Shown: positions 8,884 through 17,215 of the stretch, one piece after another
Layout: every line of letters begins with the position of its first letter
Position numbering within the stretch: the stretch's first letter is position 1
Assembly: GCA_964486285.1 (NCBI GenBank)
Contig: CAZALH010000002.1
Location: forward strand, 1 to 64,000
Reading direction: 5' to 3'
Length of the DNA: 64,000 nucleotides
Source of the DNA: JAIDVZ01 sp964486285
Lineage (GTDB): Bacteria > Verrucomicrobiota > Verrucomicrobiia > Opitutales > JAIRKQ01
Position numbers and translations under genes: made by a program
Notes under the pieces: generated by a model
What the model was told of the DNA's origin: nothing
Databases searched by the model: none
The model's input: the letters and a program-made list of their open reading frames with translations, nothing else

Positions 8884-10056
8884 TTAACGTATTTTAGAGA
8901 AAGTCGGTATCCCTGCGTCATAACTAGCAAATTGTTCCCCAGAAATTAATGGCAAAGCGTACTTGAAAAACGAATAATCTACATTAGTTTCTTCAAAATT
9001 ATACCAACCTTCAGGAAATTCTTTTCTTTTTCCAACTATATTACAAATATCTACACAGCTAATTTCACTTGTATATTTTGTTCCTTCTGTACGAAGTAAA
9101 ATCATCATTTTTCCACTAACTGCATTTTCTACAGCTAATTCTACTGCTTTTTGTGCACAAGCTATTGTTTCTGCTACATCAACAGCAGATAAAATTGTAC
9201 TTGGAACACGGTACCAATCATGTATACTTACAAGATTAACGTTAAGATCAAAATTATTTTTTACGACCTGTTCAACAAATTTACCCACACTTTTACCATC
9301 AAGTATATTTTTCCTTGCTCGATTGGTTAAATTCTTTCCAAGAACAACAACACAGTTCCCGTTATCTCTTATAGATTTTTGAATTTTATTTATTAAAATC
9401 TGCTCATCAAAAACATTAGCTAAAATTATGTGTGACTTTTGTGAATCTGAACGTCTATGAATCAAAGCAGTTGTATTAAGCAACCATAAATTTTCGCATC
9501 CAACAAGTTCAATAATTGTTACAACACCTGAACCATACAACGACATCTCATATGTAGTAACATCATTAAACAAAGTAGCGATATGTTTAGCAGCTGATGC
9601 ATACCCTAAGCAATGATCTGTTAACGGCAAAGAATTGTCCATGGAAAAAGGAATCAAGATTATTCGAACATCATAATTTAATTTATTTATTGCTTTTTCT
9701 AATTCTGCACAAAAATTAACACAATTATCGTCACCTAATATAAATAAAAATCGAATATTACTAATTTTTAAAATTTCAACTACCCGTTCATAATCTTCCT
9801 GTGTATATGAAATAACAGCAGACCCCAAAGCTGCCCCTGGTGTCCATAGTAAATTTTGAACATTTTTCTGGGATTGTGATGCAAGATCTATAAAATCTTT
9901 TACCAATAAACCACTCATTCCATCTAAACATCCATAAACATCTTCCACGGAATCATAATTCAATACTGAATTTATTAATGCATTCAATCCAACATTTGTA
10001 ACAGGCGTAGGCTTCCCAATTTGCAACAGTAAAACATTTCCACTTAACTCTACCAT
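8884..10056 (-). CDS. Degenerate PPi-type phosphofructokinase homologue
   Basis: A 390-residue protein that aligns along its length with PPi-dependent 6-phosphofructokinases (GNVLLLQ at the start, TPGAALGSA, LTDHCLGYASAAKHIA). Key positions differ from the family pattern: GGPT is GKPT (14-17), GGDDS is LGDDN (108-111), PKTIDND is PFSMDNS (136-142, keeping D140 but losing the lysine and second aspartate) and MGRNAGW is VGCENLW (185-191). The ORF is intact over 1.17 kb, so it is probably maintained. It may be a regulatory or structural paralogue, or an enzyme with changed chemistry. It is followed 18 bases later by argS. The fold call is firm, the activity is not. Confidence 0.72.
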   Translation of the reverse strand: MVELSGNVLLLQIGKPTPVTNVGLNALINSVLNYDSVEDVYGCLDGMSGLLVKDFIDLASQSQKNVQNLLWTPGAALGSAVISYTQEDYERVVEILKISNIRFLFILGDDNCVNFCAELEKAINKLNYDVRIILIPFSMDNSLPLTDHCLGYASAAKHIATLFNDVTTYEMSLYGSGVVTIIELVGCENLWLLNTTALIHRRSDSQKSHIILANVFDEQILINKIQKSIRDNGNCVVVLGKNLTNRARKNILDGKSVGKFVEQVVKNNFDLNVNLVSIHDWYRVPSTILSAVDVAETIACAQKAVELAVENAVSGKMMILLRTEGTKYTSEISCVDICNIVGKRKEFPEGWYNFEETNVDYSFFKYALPLISGEQFASYDAGIPTFSKIR

Positions 10057-10461
10057 AAAAATCCTTATACGAACTACCCTGGCAATTTATAATAAACAAC
10101 GCAACAATTTTCAGAAAAATAGCGTAAAAACAGCACAAAAAAACGGATACCTACATGGTAAAACCGATATTGTAACAAATCAACCTGAATTTAATTTACG
10201 ATTCAACTAAAGACTTTCTAGGATAAAACTCTCTACTTTCAAATTTTTTAAGCAAGAGTTACTCAACTTAAATTTATTTTTATTTATAATTATTTATGAT
10301 TAACAGACGCCCTTAGTAAGGGTCTTAACTAGAAAATTTTTTACTACACCAAGCACATCAAATTAAATTGCAACTCTATTTCTAATAATAATTCTTCAAA
10401 TTTCTTAGGGCTTTTAGTTTTACTACATTACACTGATCACAAAGGCAACTTCATACTTATT
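10057..10461. other. Intergenic stretch, no gene seen
   Basis: About 400 AT-rich bases between the PFP-like gene and the duplicated block. No credible ORF or RNA gene is visible. A weak hairpin, CCCTT-agt-AAGGG at about 10310-10322, is the only structure; it has no clear T tract on either side. Confidence 0.5.
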
Positions 10462-11209
10462 ACTTATAGACTCTTGTTTTAAGTAAAAAGTAAAAGCCCC
10501 ATACTTATATACAGTCATTTATTTATGTCGAAAAATACTGAAGAACCACCCCTTCTGAAATAATCTAAATATACTCCCATCTCCATCCCTAATTAATCTT
10601 TTACTTCATAAGCAAAACACTATATTTACCAATATATTTATTTCCAATAAACCCATGTCTCCCACACATTGGAAATACACTTTTATAGTGCCATAAGTCT
10701 AACAAATGCGTAATCCTTTTTGAGATCGTTAAACTCATATTGAAGACCATTATGGGCATCTCTTAATGAAGACAATCTATAACCTAAATCACCAACATTC
10801 TTTCTAACTGTAGAAACATCATTACATAAAGAGTTAACCTTACAATTAATACCATTTATAGACTTAGCTAACTCTGCAACCCTATTACCGATGTCTCTTA
10901 TCTCTTTAAAGGGATCATCTCTTCCTAACGATAGGTCATCAACAGCATTATTCGCCTTAAGTTCAGAATCTTTTACTTGAACAGAACTATTATTACTATT
11001 TGCAACAGGGCCCTCGGATACACTTTTATTAGAACAATTACCTGCCTTATTTATTTCACTTGAAACTTCCATAATAAAATTTATAATACCTTGTGATATT
11101 AAGTAATATTCTAAAAGAAATCATTAGACAAGATAGGTCAATAAAAAAAATAATTTTGATAGTTTTAAGGGGAAACAAAACTGCAAATAACAAACCAAAC
11201 CCTAAGAAA
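10462..11209. repeat. Tandem direct repeat, copy 1 (748 bp)
   Basis: First of two identical 748-bp units at a period of 754 bases. The left edge is fixed by divergence at 10461 versus 11215, the right edge by divergence at 11210 versus 11964. The unit holds the non-coding tail, the whole 129-residue ORF and its upstream region. No inverted ends or transposase are visible. Confidence 0.9.
10683..11072 (-). CDS. Coiled-coil hypothetical protein, copy 1
   Basis: A 129-residue soluble protein. Residues 1-55 are Ser/Asn-rich and look disordered (MEVSSEINKAGNCSNKS at the start). Residues about 58-122 carry hydrophobic residues at 3-4 spacing (IGNRVAELAKSINGINCKV and onward), indicating a long amphipathic helix or coiled coil. 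It has no signal peptide or enzyme motif, and I do not recognise the family. It is identical to the copy at 11437-11826. Possible roles are an adaptor or a secreted effector fragment, but this cannot be decided from sequence. Confidence 0.6.
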   Translation of the reverse strand: MEVSSEINKAGNCSNKSVSEGPVANSNNSSVQVKDSELKANNAVDDLSLGRDDPFKEIRDIGNRVAELAKSINGINCKVNSLCNDVSTVRKNVGDLGYRLSSLRDAHNGLQYEFNDLKKDYAFVRLMAL

Positions 11210-11215
11210 CTTCAC

Positions 11216-11963
11216 ACTTATAGACTCTTGTTTTAAGTAAAAAGTAAAAGCCCCATACTTATATACAGTCATTTATTTATGTCGAAAAATACTGAAGAAC
11301 CACCCCTTCTGAAATAATCTAAATATACTCCCATCTCCATCCCTAATTAATCTTTTACTTCATAAGCAAAACACTATATTTACCAATATATTTATTTCCA
11401 ATAAACCCATGTCTCCCACACATTGGAAATACACTTTTATAGTGCCATAAGTCTAACAAATGCGTAATCCTTTTTGAGATCGTTAAACTCATATTGAAGA
11501 CCATTATGGGCATCTCTTAATGAAGACAATCTATAACCTAAATCACCAACATTCTTTCTAACTGTAGAAACATCATTACATAAAGAGTTAACCTTACAAT
11601 TAATACCATTTATAGACTTAGCTAACTCTGCAACCCTATTACCGATGTCTCTTATCTCTTTAAAGGGATCATCTCTTCCTAACGATAGGTCATCAACAGC
11701 ATTATTCGCCTTAAGTTCAGAATCTTTTACTTGAACAGAACTATTATTACTATTTGCAACAGGGCCCTCGGATACACTTTTATTAGAACAATTACCTGCC
11801 TTATTTATTTCACTTGAAACTTCCATAATAAAATTTATAATACCTTGTGATATTAAGTAATATTCTAAAAGAAATCATTAGACAAGATAGGTCAATAAAA
11901 AAAATAATTTTGATAGTTTTAAGGGGAAACAAAACTGCAAATAACAAACCAAACCCTAAGAAA
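11216..11963. repeat. Tandem direct repeat, copy 2 (748 bp)
   Basis: Second copy of the 748-bp unit, separated from copy 1 by 6 bases (11210-11215). The flank before copy 1 (aacttcatacttat) resembles the junction between copies (aaacttcacactta), which fits duplication by slippage or unequal recombination at a short homology. Sequence identity is complete wherever I compared it. Confidence 0.9.
11437..11826 (-). CDS. Coiled-coil hypothetical protein, copy 2
   Basis: Identical at protein level to the ORF at 10683-11072, with the same ATG, the same upstream region and the same tail. Since the 5' flanks inside the repeat are identical for about 137 bases upstream of the start, both copies probably have the same promoter and expression. 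No frameshift or substitution distinguishes them, so the duplication is recent, under active homogenisation, or an assembly effect. Confidence 0.6.
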   Translation of the reverse strand: MEVSSEINKAGNCSNKSVSEGPVANSNNSSVQVKDSELKANNAVDDLSLGRDDPFKEIRDIGNRVAELAKSINGINCKVNSLCNDVSTVRKNVGDLGYRLSSLRDAHNGLQYEFNDLKKDYAFVRLMAL

Positions 11964-12098
11964 AACTAAGCGAAAACATATAAAAAAAACATATAAAAAG
12001 TATATATCGATTTTCATTAGATTTTTTTTAGTTGCAAACTACATCTTCAATATTAGTCAATCTAGCTTACTTGTTAAGTAACAATTTTTATATTTAGT

Positions 12099-13232
12099 AT
12101 GAAATTTTCATATTCACCACATTCGAAATTCTATCTAAACAAAGGTTTAGTTTTTTATTTTATAGTTTTAACGTTATGTTCCGGATGTATTTCCACAGGA
12201 TCTCACGACATTAAAAGATCACATCCCCAATATAATAATGTGTTAGTTTCTTCTCTAGATCAGCAATTATTAAACAATATCGTTCGCTTAAAATATAGAG
12301 AAAATCCTTCGTTTTTAGAAATTAGTAATATAACTGAGTCCCATACAATTGGCATTAATGCAGGGCTTAAAGATGCAAGAATATATAAAGGCATGGTAGC
12401 TAAAGATTACGTATATTATACCCCTCAAGCTTTGTTTTCTAACAACGTCACCCCAACAATATCCTACCATCCACTAAGAGGACAAGAGTTCTTACAACAT
12501 TTAATGACACCTTTACCATTTTCAGCGGTGTTATTAATGTCACAGTCAGGATGGAAATTAGAAAGAGTATTTAACTTATGCATAGAAAGAATTAATGACG
12601 TTGATAATGCGTCTCTTGCTTCTGGCCCAACTCCAAGGCTTAAACCAGAATATGAAAAATTCTACAAAGTCACTTCTCTTTTGCAAAAATTAGAGTACGA
12701 ACACAAATTGTCTCTTGGATTAGATACAGAGACACATAGTGCATTAGTCTTAAGATTTAAAGATTTACCTACTGAATCTGCAGAAATGGTGGAACTACGC
12801 GAAATATTGAACCTTGATCAAGATCGTGATGAATTTTACTTTAGAGATAACTTTTTATCAGTTTCACGTGATGGGTTAAGCGTACGCATGCGTTCACTTA
12901 TGGGGGTATTATTTTATCTTTCCCATGCAGTAGAGGTGCCACAAAAAGACATAGATGATGGTTTAGTAATGACCACTGTGGATGCTGACGGCAACGTTTT
13001 TGATTGGACAAAAAATGCCAGTGGGACGATGATACACATAAAATCTTCAACAAAGTATCCACGTAATGCTTTCATAAAGACTCATTATCGTGGGAAGTGG
13101 TTTTATATTGAAGATAATGATTTACACTCAAAATCAACATTCATGTTCGTGTCTTACTTGTTTAATTTGCAAGCTGGAGAGTTTTCCGGGAAGGCAGTAT
13201 CACCTATCTTAACCATACCAGCAACAAAATAA
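12099..13232 (+). CDS. Conserved hypothetical lipoprotein
   Basis: A 377-residue exported lipoprotein. A basic/hydrophobic signal (residues about 14-29, GLVFYFIVLTLCSGC) ends in a lipobox LCSGC with the lipidated cysteine near residue 30. The start of the mature part (LDQQLLNNIVRLKYRENPSF) resembles an uncharacterised lipoprotein family found across Gram-negative bacteria. No catalytic motif is visible. The gene is monocistronic, with a strong terminator 28 bases after its stop. It is probably anchored to the outer membrane by the Lol system; the function is unknown. Confidence 0.8.
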   Translation: MKFSYSPHSKFYLNKGLVFYFIVLTLCSGCISTGSHDIKRSHPQYNNVLVSSLDQQLLNNIVRLKYRENPSFLEISNITESHTIGINAGLKDARIYKGMVAKDYVYYTPQALFSNNVTPTISYHPLRGQEFLQHLMTPLPFSAVLLMSQSGWKLERVFNLCIERINDVDNASLASGPTPRLKPEYEKFYKVTSLLQKLEYEHKLSLGLDTETHSALVLRFKDLPTESAEMVELREILNLDQDRDEFYFRDNFLSVSRDGLSVRMRSLMGVLFYLSHAVEVPQKDIDDGLVMTTVDADGNVFDWTKNASGTMIHIKSSTKYPRNAFIKTHYRGKWFYIEDNDLHSKSTFMFVSYLFNLQAGEFSGKAVSPILTIPATK

Positions 13233-13260
13233 ACAGTTTTAATAATATGAAAAACAACGT

Positions 13261-13301
13261 AGTGAAACAAAATAGCAATTAATGTAAAGTTTTGTTTCAC
13301 T
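13261..13301 (+). terminator. Terminator after lipoprotein gene
   Basis: AGTGAAACAAAA (13261-13272) pairs with TTTTGTTTCACT (13290-13301) around a 17-base loop, followed by a T-rich stretch. It separates the lipoprotein gene from infC. Confidence 0.85.
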
Positions 13302-13323
13302 TTATATTTTTACTTAAAAATCA

Positions 13324-14004
13324 ATGACAAACGAAAATCTTAATACTAAAGTTTCAAATAGTGGAAAGTCTAGTAATAATGGAAATAACAAGCCATTCTA
13401 TCGAAAGGATAATTCAAAAAACCATGTAAGGAAAAATGAAAAAATACGTGCACGTGAAGTTCGTGTAATTGATAATGATGGGAAACAATTAGGAATTTTG
13501 CCAATAAATGAGGCCATTATATTAGCCCGTAGTAGAGGATTAGACTTAATCGAAATTTCTCCAAATGCTCAACCACCTGTTTGCAAGATACTAAATTTTG
13601 GAAAATTTCAGTATGACGAAAGTAAAAAAAATAAGCAATCTAGCAAGTCTCAAACTACAAAAATCAAAGAAATAAAATTAAGGATTGGGATAGATCAAAA
13701 TGATTATAATACAAAAATTCGTCACGCAATTGAATTTTTGGAAAAAGGATTTAAACTAAAGATAACGTTAATGTTTCGAGGGCGTGAACTTTCTCGTACG
13801 GAATTTGGATTCGAAGTAATACAGCGTTTCATAAGTGATCTTAAAGTTTATGGTTCTGTCGATTTTGAACCTAAGTTATTTGGTAAAATGATATCAGTAA
13901 CCATATCACCATTGTCTGCTCAAAAAAAACTCGCACAAGCTCAACAGAAAAAAGAAGCACAACCTGTAAAAGTATTAAACGCTAGTGAATTATTAAAATT
14001 ATGA
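13324..14004 (+). CDS. infC: Translation initiation factor IF-3
   Basis: Binds the 30S subunit and checks start-codon choice. The N-domain begins at IRAREVRVIDNDGKQLGILP, the linker is lysine-rich, and the C-domain contains KEIKLRIGIDQNDYNTKI and FRGRE. At 226 residues it is longer than the usual 175-180 because of a 40-residue Asn/Ser/Lys-rich N-terminal extension and a short C-terminal tail. The start is an ordinary ATG, so the rare AUU autoregulation seen in E. coli is not evident. rpmI and rplT do not follow; instead the amidase gene overlaps it by 4 bases. Confidence 0.95.
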   Translation: MTNENLNTKVSNSGKSSNNGNNKPFYRKDNSKNHVRKNEKIRAREVRVIDNDGKQLGILPINEAIILARSRGLDLIEISPNAQPPVCKILNFGKFQYDESKKNKQSSKSQTTKIKEIKLRIGIDQNDYNTKIRHAIEFLEKGFKLKITLMFRGRELSRTEFGFEVIQRFISDLKVYGSVDFEPKLFGKMISVTISPLSAQKKLAQAQQKKEAQPVKVLNASELLKL

Positions 14005-14948
14005 GAAACAGTGTCCTTAGGATACTTCTCTTTACGTTTGTATACGTATTGTGCCCTAAATATCAATTATGTTATGCAACGGGACGAGAAATACCACTAT
14101 CAAAAATTTCAAGACTACATAACCTTAAAACCGTTTCAAATTCTGTAAATAAATATACATTACGTGGAAATGGAATAGAATTTACATTTAAAAATTCATC
14201 TAGAACATTTTTATTAAACAATATAATTACACCTCTGGGGAACCCAATTAAGTGTTATAAACAGCAGTTATTCATATCATACTCTGACTATATTACACAC
14301 ATATTGCCATTCTTTACAAAAATAGAAAAACCATCAAAAAATTACGTAACAATTATATTAGATCCTGGGCATGGTGGGCATGACAATGGAGCGATTAGTT
14401 CTTCAGGTATAAAAGAAAAAGATATTACATTAGATATTTGTAAAAAAACAGCCAATAAATTAACAAAACTTGGATATAAAGTACTTCTTACTAGAAATTC
14501 AGATTCTTACGTCTCACTTAAACAACGTACAAATATTGCTAATCAAAAAAATGCTTCCGTTTTTGTAAGTATTCACTGCAACTCAGCTGAGTCAAAATCG
14601 GCTAATGGAATTGAAACGTTTACACTAACTCCACGTGGCCAACCTTCTCATAATAAGGCAAAAATCACAGCTTCTGATTTAAAACACTATCAAAATAACA
14701 AATTCGACAAATCTAATCTTTTGTTAGCTTATAAAATACAAAAAACATTAATTTTACAATTACGAGCAATTGACCGTGGAATAAAACATAGTAGATTTAT
14801 TGTTCTAAAAGATCTCAACTGTCCTGGAGTATTAGTAGAATGTGGCTTTTTATCAAATGCAGATGATCGACAAAAATTATCATCTAACCAATATCGACAA
14901 GAACTATCCGAAGCGATTGCTAATGGGATATTAAAATTTTTAAATTAA
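14001..14948 (+). CDS. N-acetylmuramoyl-L-alanine amidase (Amidase_3)
   Basis: A zinc amidase that cleaves the peptide from peptidoglycan glycan strands in the periplasm. An N-terminal signal (VLRILLFTFVYVLCPKY) is followed by a region of about 80 residues and then the catalytic domain. Zinc ligands are the histidine in ILDPGHGGHDNGA, the glutamate in GIKEKDI and the histidine in VSIHCNSAE; the catalytic glutamate is in LVECGFLSN. Length 315 fits AmiC-like enzymes without LysM repeats. Its ATG overlaps the infC stop (ATGA), so expression is coupled to infC. It implies peptidoglycan turnover, probably at division. Confidence 0.92.
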   Translation: MRNSVLRILLFTFVYVLCPKYQLCYATGREIPLSKISRLHNLKTVSNSVNKYTLRGNGIEFTFKNSSRTFLLNNIITPLGNPIKCYKQQLFISYSDYITHILPFFTKIEKPSKNYVTIILDPGHGGHDNGAISSSGIKEKDITLDICKKTANKLTKLGYKVLLTRNSDSYVSLKQRTNIANQKNASVFVSIHCNSAESKSANGIETFTLTPRGQPSHNKAKITASDLKHYQNNKFDKSNLLLAYKIQKTLILQLRAIDRGIKHSRFIVLKDLNCPGVLVECGFLSNADDRQKLSSNQYRQELSEAIANGILKFLN

Positions 14949-14979
14949 AACTCTAAAAGTACTTTTAAGAATTTAATGA

Positions 14980-16314
14980 TTACGCAATTCTTTCATTTAC
15001 TAATTCTACTTGAGCAGGGCGCTTTGGAGCTAAACGATATGCATTTCGGAAATATTCTAAGGCTTCTTCTAGACGGGCTTCATCATTATAATGAATCATC
15101 ATCAATGGTTCTCCTTGCTTAATTTGCATACCAACTTTCATAATATCGGATACACCAACTGAATGATCTAAAGTTCCATCTGGATTTTCTGCTAAAATGC
15201 GAACACCACGAGCAATCATCCCAGCATTTACAGTATGAATATATCCTCTTTTTTGAGCGGATAATTTGCGAATATATTTTGCTTCAGGAAAATTTTCTGG
15301 ACGCTCAATATATGACACATCTCCACCTTGGGAACTGACAAGTTCTTTAAATTTTTCTAATGCTTCACCATTGGACAACTTTTTAACTATCATTTGCTTA
15401 GCAGAAAGCGTTGAACCTGCTACACCTGCTAATCTAACAATTTCCATGCCTAAACGCAATATTAAATCTTGAAGTTCTAAATCTCCTTCTCCTTGAAGTA
15501 ATTCGATAACTTCTTTAATTTCTAACGCTGTGCCAACAGTCTTCCCTAATGGTTGATTAGCATCTGTTATAAGTGCTATACATTTTCTATTAAGAGCACG
15601 GGCTACCCTAGTAATCATACGGCCAAGCTGCTTAGCTTGTTCAACTTCCTTAATACAAGAACCATTCCCCCATTTCACATCAACAACTAAGCCTTCTATT
15701 CCAGAAGATAACTTGCGACATAACATACTACCGGCTAATAATGGTGAACTTGGAATTGTACCTGTTTCTTTTCTAAGCTGTGTCAATTTTAAATCAACTG
15801 GAGCAATTGAGTTTGACTGTTCATAAAAGCAGCAACCAATTTTTTTTAATTGTGATTTAAAAGTTTTCGCGTCGAATGTTGTTGAAAACCCAGGAATTGC
15901 TGCCATCTTTTCAATATCCGAAATAACAAACCCATCATCGTTATCAGCTAAAGTAGGAACAGCGATCCCACATGCCGCAGCTACACATAACAAAACTAGC
16001 GAAGATTTATCACCCACTCCACCAGTTTTACAATGATCAATTTTCGGCCAAGATATGTTGCCGACATCGATTAAATCACCAGACAACATTAATTCTTCTG
16101 TCCATACCGCTGTTTCCTGCACACTCATTCCTTGAAAATAAACTGCCATTAAAAATGCAGATAATTGATACAACGGGATATTATCGTCAATAATTGCATT
16201 TGTTAGAGTACGAACTTCATCATCTAATAGCTCTTCGGCTAAGATTTTCTTCTCAATCAATACACTAAAAGGTATTTTATACGAACTTGCAGTTTCTTTT
16301 TTCATTACAGACAA
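14980..16314 (-). CDS. deoA: Thymidine/pyrimidine-nucleoside phosphorylase
   Basis: Phosphorolyses thymidine or other pyrimidine nucleosides to base plus (deoxy)ribose-1-phosphate. The 444-residue length is standard. The glycine-rich phosphate site KTGGVGDKSSLVL, the segment VDVKWGNGSC, and the three-domain arrangement with a C-terminal PYNP domain are visible. It is convergent with the amidase gene and has no operon partner. With thyA present at the window end, the cell would have both salvage breakdown and de novo dTMP synthesis. Whether the substrate is thymidine or uridine is not decided. Confidence 0.92.
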   Translation of the reverse strand: MSVMKKETASSYKIPFSVLIEKKILAEELLDDEVRTLTNAIIDDNIPLYQLSAFLMAVYFQGMSVQETAVWTEELMLSGDLIDVGNISWPKIDHCKTGGVGDKSSLVLLCVAAACGIAVPTLADNDDGFVISDIEKMAAIPGFSTTFDAKTFKSQLKKIGCCFYEQSNSIAPVDLKLTQLRKETGTIPSSPLLAGSMLCRKLSSGIEGLVVDVKWGNGSCIKEVEQAKQLGRMITRVARALNRKCIALITDANQPLGKTVGTALEIKEVIELLQGEGDLELQDLILRLGMEIVRLAGVAGSTLSAKQMIVKKLSNGEALEKFKELVSSQGGDVSYIERPENFPEAKYIRKLSAQKRGYIHTVNAGMIARGVRILAENPDGTLDHSVGVSDIMKVGMQIKQGEPLMMIHYNDEARLEEALEYFRNAYRLAPKRPAQVELVNERIA

Positions 16315-16436
16315 CCGAATTTAAAGCTGGTTATTCAACGGAGTTCACCTAAGCAAATACCTCTTCACTGTCAAGAAAAATTAAAAATAATAGTAAAGCT
16401 TTTATAAAAGCGAGAAAATATTTTTTTTACATTGAA

Positions 16437-17138
16437 ATGTTTGTATTAAAAATAACTATTTTATTCACTTTACATAAATTTTCAATATTAGGGATGGAGT
16501 ATATGCGCCATCCAGTATACAAAGTCATGTGCTATGCATTCAAATCTATGTTTTATGAACTATTTGATGGTACTATACATGGTTTAAGTAATATTCCTAC
16601 TGATGGACCATTTCTTTTAGCTTGTAATCATGCCAGTTATTTTGATCCTCCATTTTTAGGTGCCCTAATTGAGCAACGTGAAATATTTGCATTTGCAAAA
16701 AAATCATTATTTAATTCCCCTATAAAGAAGTGGATATTTACACACTTAAACTCTATCCCAGTTGATCGCAACAGTGGTGACATTGCTGCAATAAAAGCAG
16801 TATTTAACTTATTAAAAAATAATAAAGGTGTTATGATTTTTCCTGAAGGCACAAGAACTTCAGATGGAAATTTTGGGGAAGCTCACGCTGGGATTGGACT
16901 ATTTGCGTATAAAAGCAAGGTTCCCGTAGTGCCATGTAGAATATTTGGTACTTACGAAATTATGAATCGGTTTTCTTGCTGTCCAAATTGGAATAAACGC
17001 GCAATAATTGTAATTAATAAACCACTATATTTTCAAGAATACGACTGTCCTGAATCCCATAATCGTTACTTAGACATTGCAAAAAAAATTATGCAAAGTA
17101 TAATTTCTATTCAACAGCCTCAAATAAACATTCTCTAA
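16437..17138 (+). CDS. plsC: 1-acyl-glycerol-3-phosphate acyltransferase
   Basis: The second acyl transfer in phospholipid synthesis, at the inner membrane. The acyltransferase motifs are NHASYFDP (the H-x4-D box) and FPEGTRTSDG, with the PVDRNSGD and IFGTYEIM blocks between and after. ATG at 16437 gives 233 residues; the ATGs at 16494 and 16503 start closer to where family members normally begin (MRHPVYK) and the later one follows a GGAG, so the real protein may be about 20 residues shorter. Cytidylate kinase, a frequent neighbour in Chlamydiae, is not adjacent here. Confidence 0.92.
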   Translation: MFVLKITILFTLHKFSILGMEYMRHPVYKVMCYAFKSMFYELFDGTIHGLSNIPTDGPFLLACNHASYFDPPFLGALIEQREIFAFAKKSLFNSPIKKWIFTHLNSIPVDRNSGDIAAIKAVFNLLKNNKGVMIFPEGTRTSDGNFGEAHAGIGLFAYKSKVPVVPCRIFGTYEIMNRFSCCPNWNKRAIIVINKPLYFQEYDCPESHNRYLDIAKKIMQSIISIQQPQINIL

Positions 17139-17148
17139 AATAAAAAAA

Positions 17149-17174
17149 TGCTTTAGTTTTTCCCGGCTAAAGCA
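17149..17174 (-). terminator. Terminator of the Rpn-like gene
   Basis: TGCTTTAG (17149-17156) pairs with CTAAAGCA (17167-17174). On the minus strand the hairpin is followed by seven T residues, so it ends the transcript of the nuclease/transposase gene. It lies 10 bases after the plsC stop and may also slow plus-strand transcription. Confidence 0.85.
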
Positions 17175-17215
17175 CTTTGGCGCTATAATAACATTACATC
17201 ATTAATCTAGAAACT

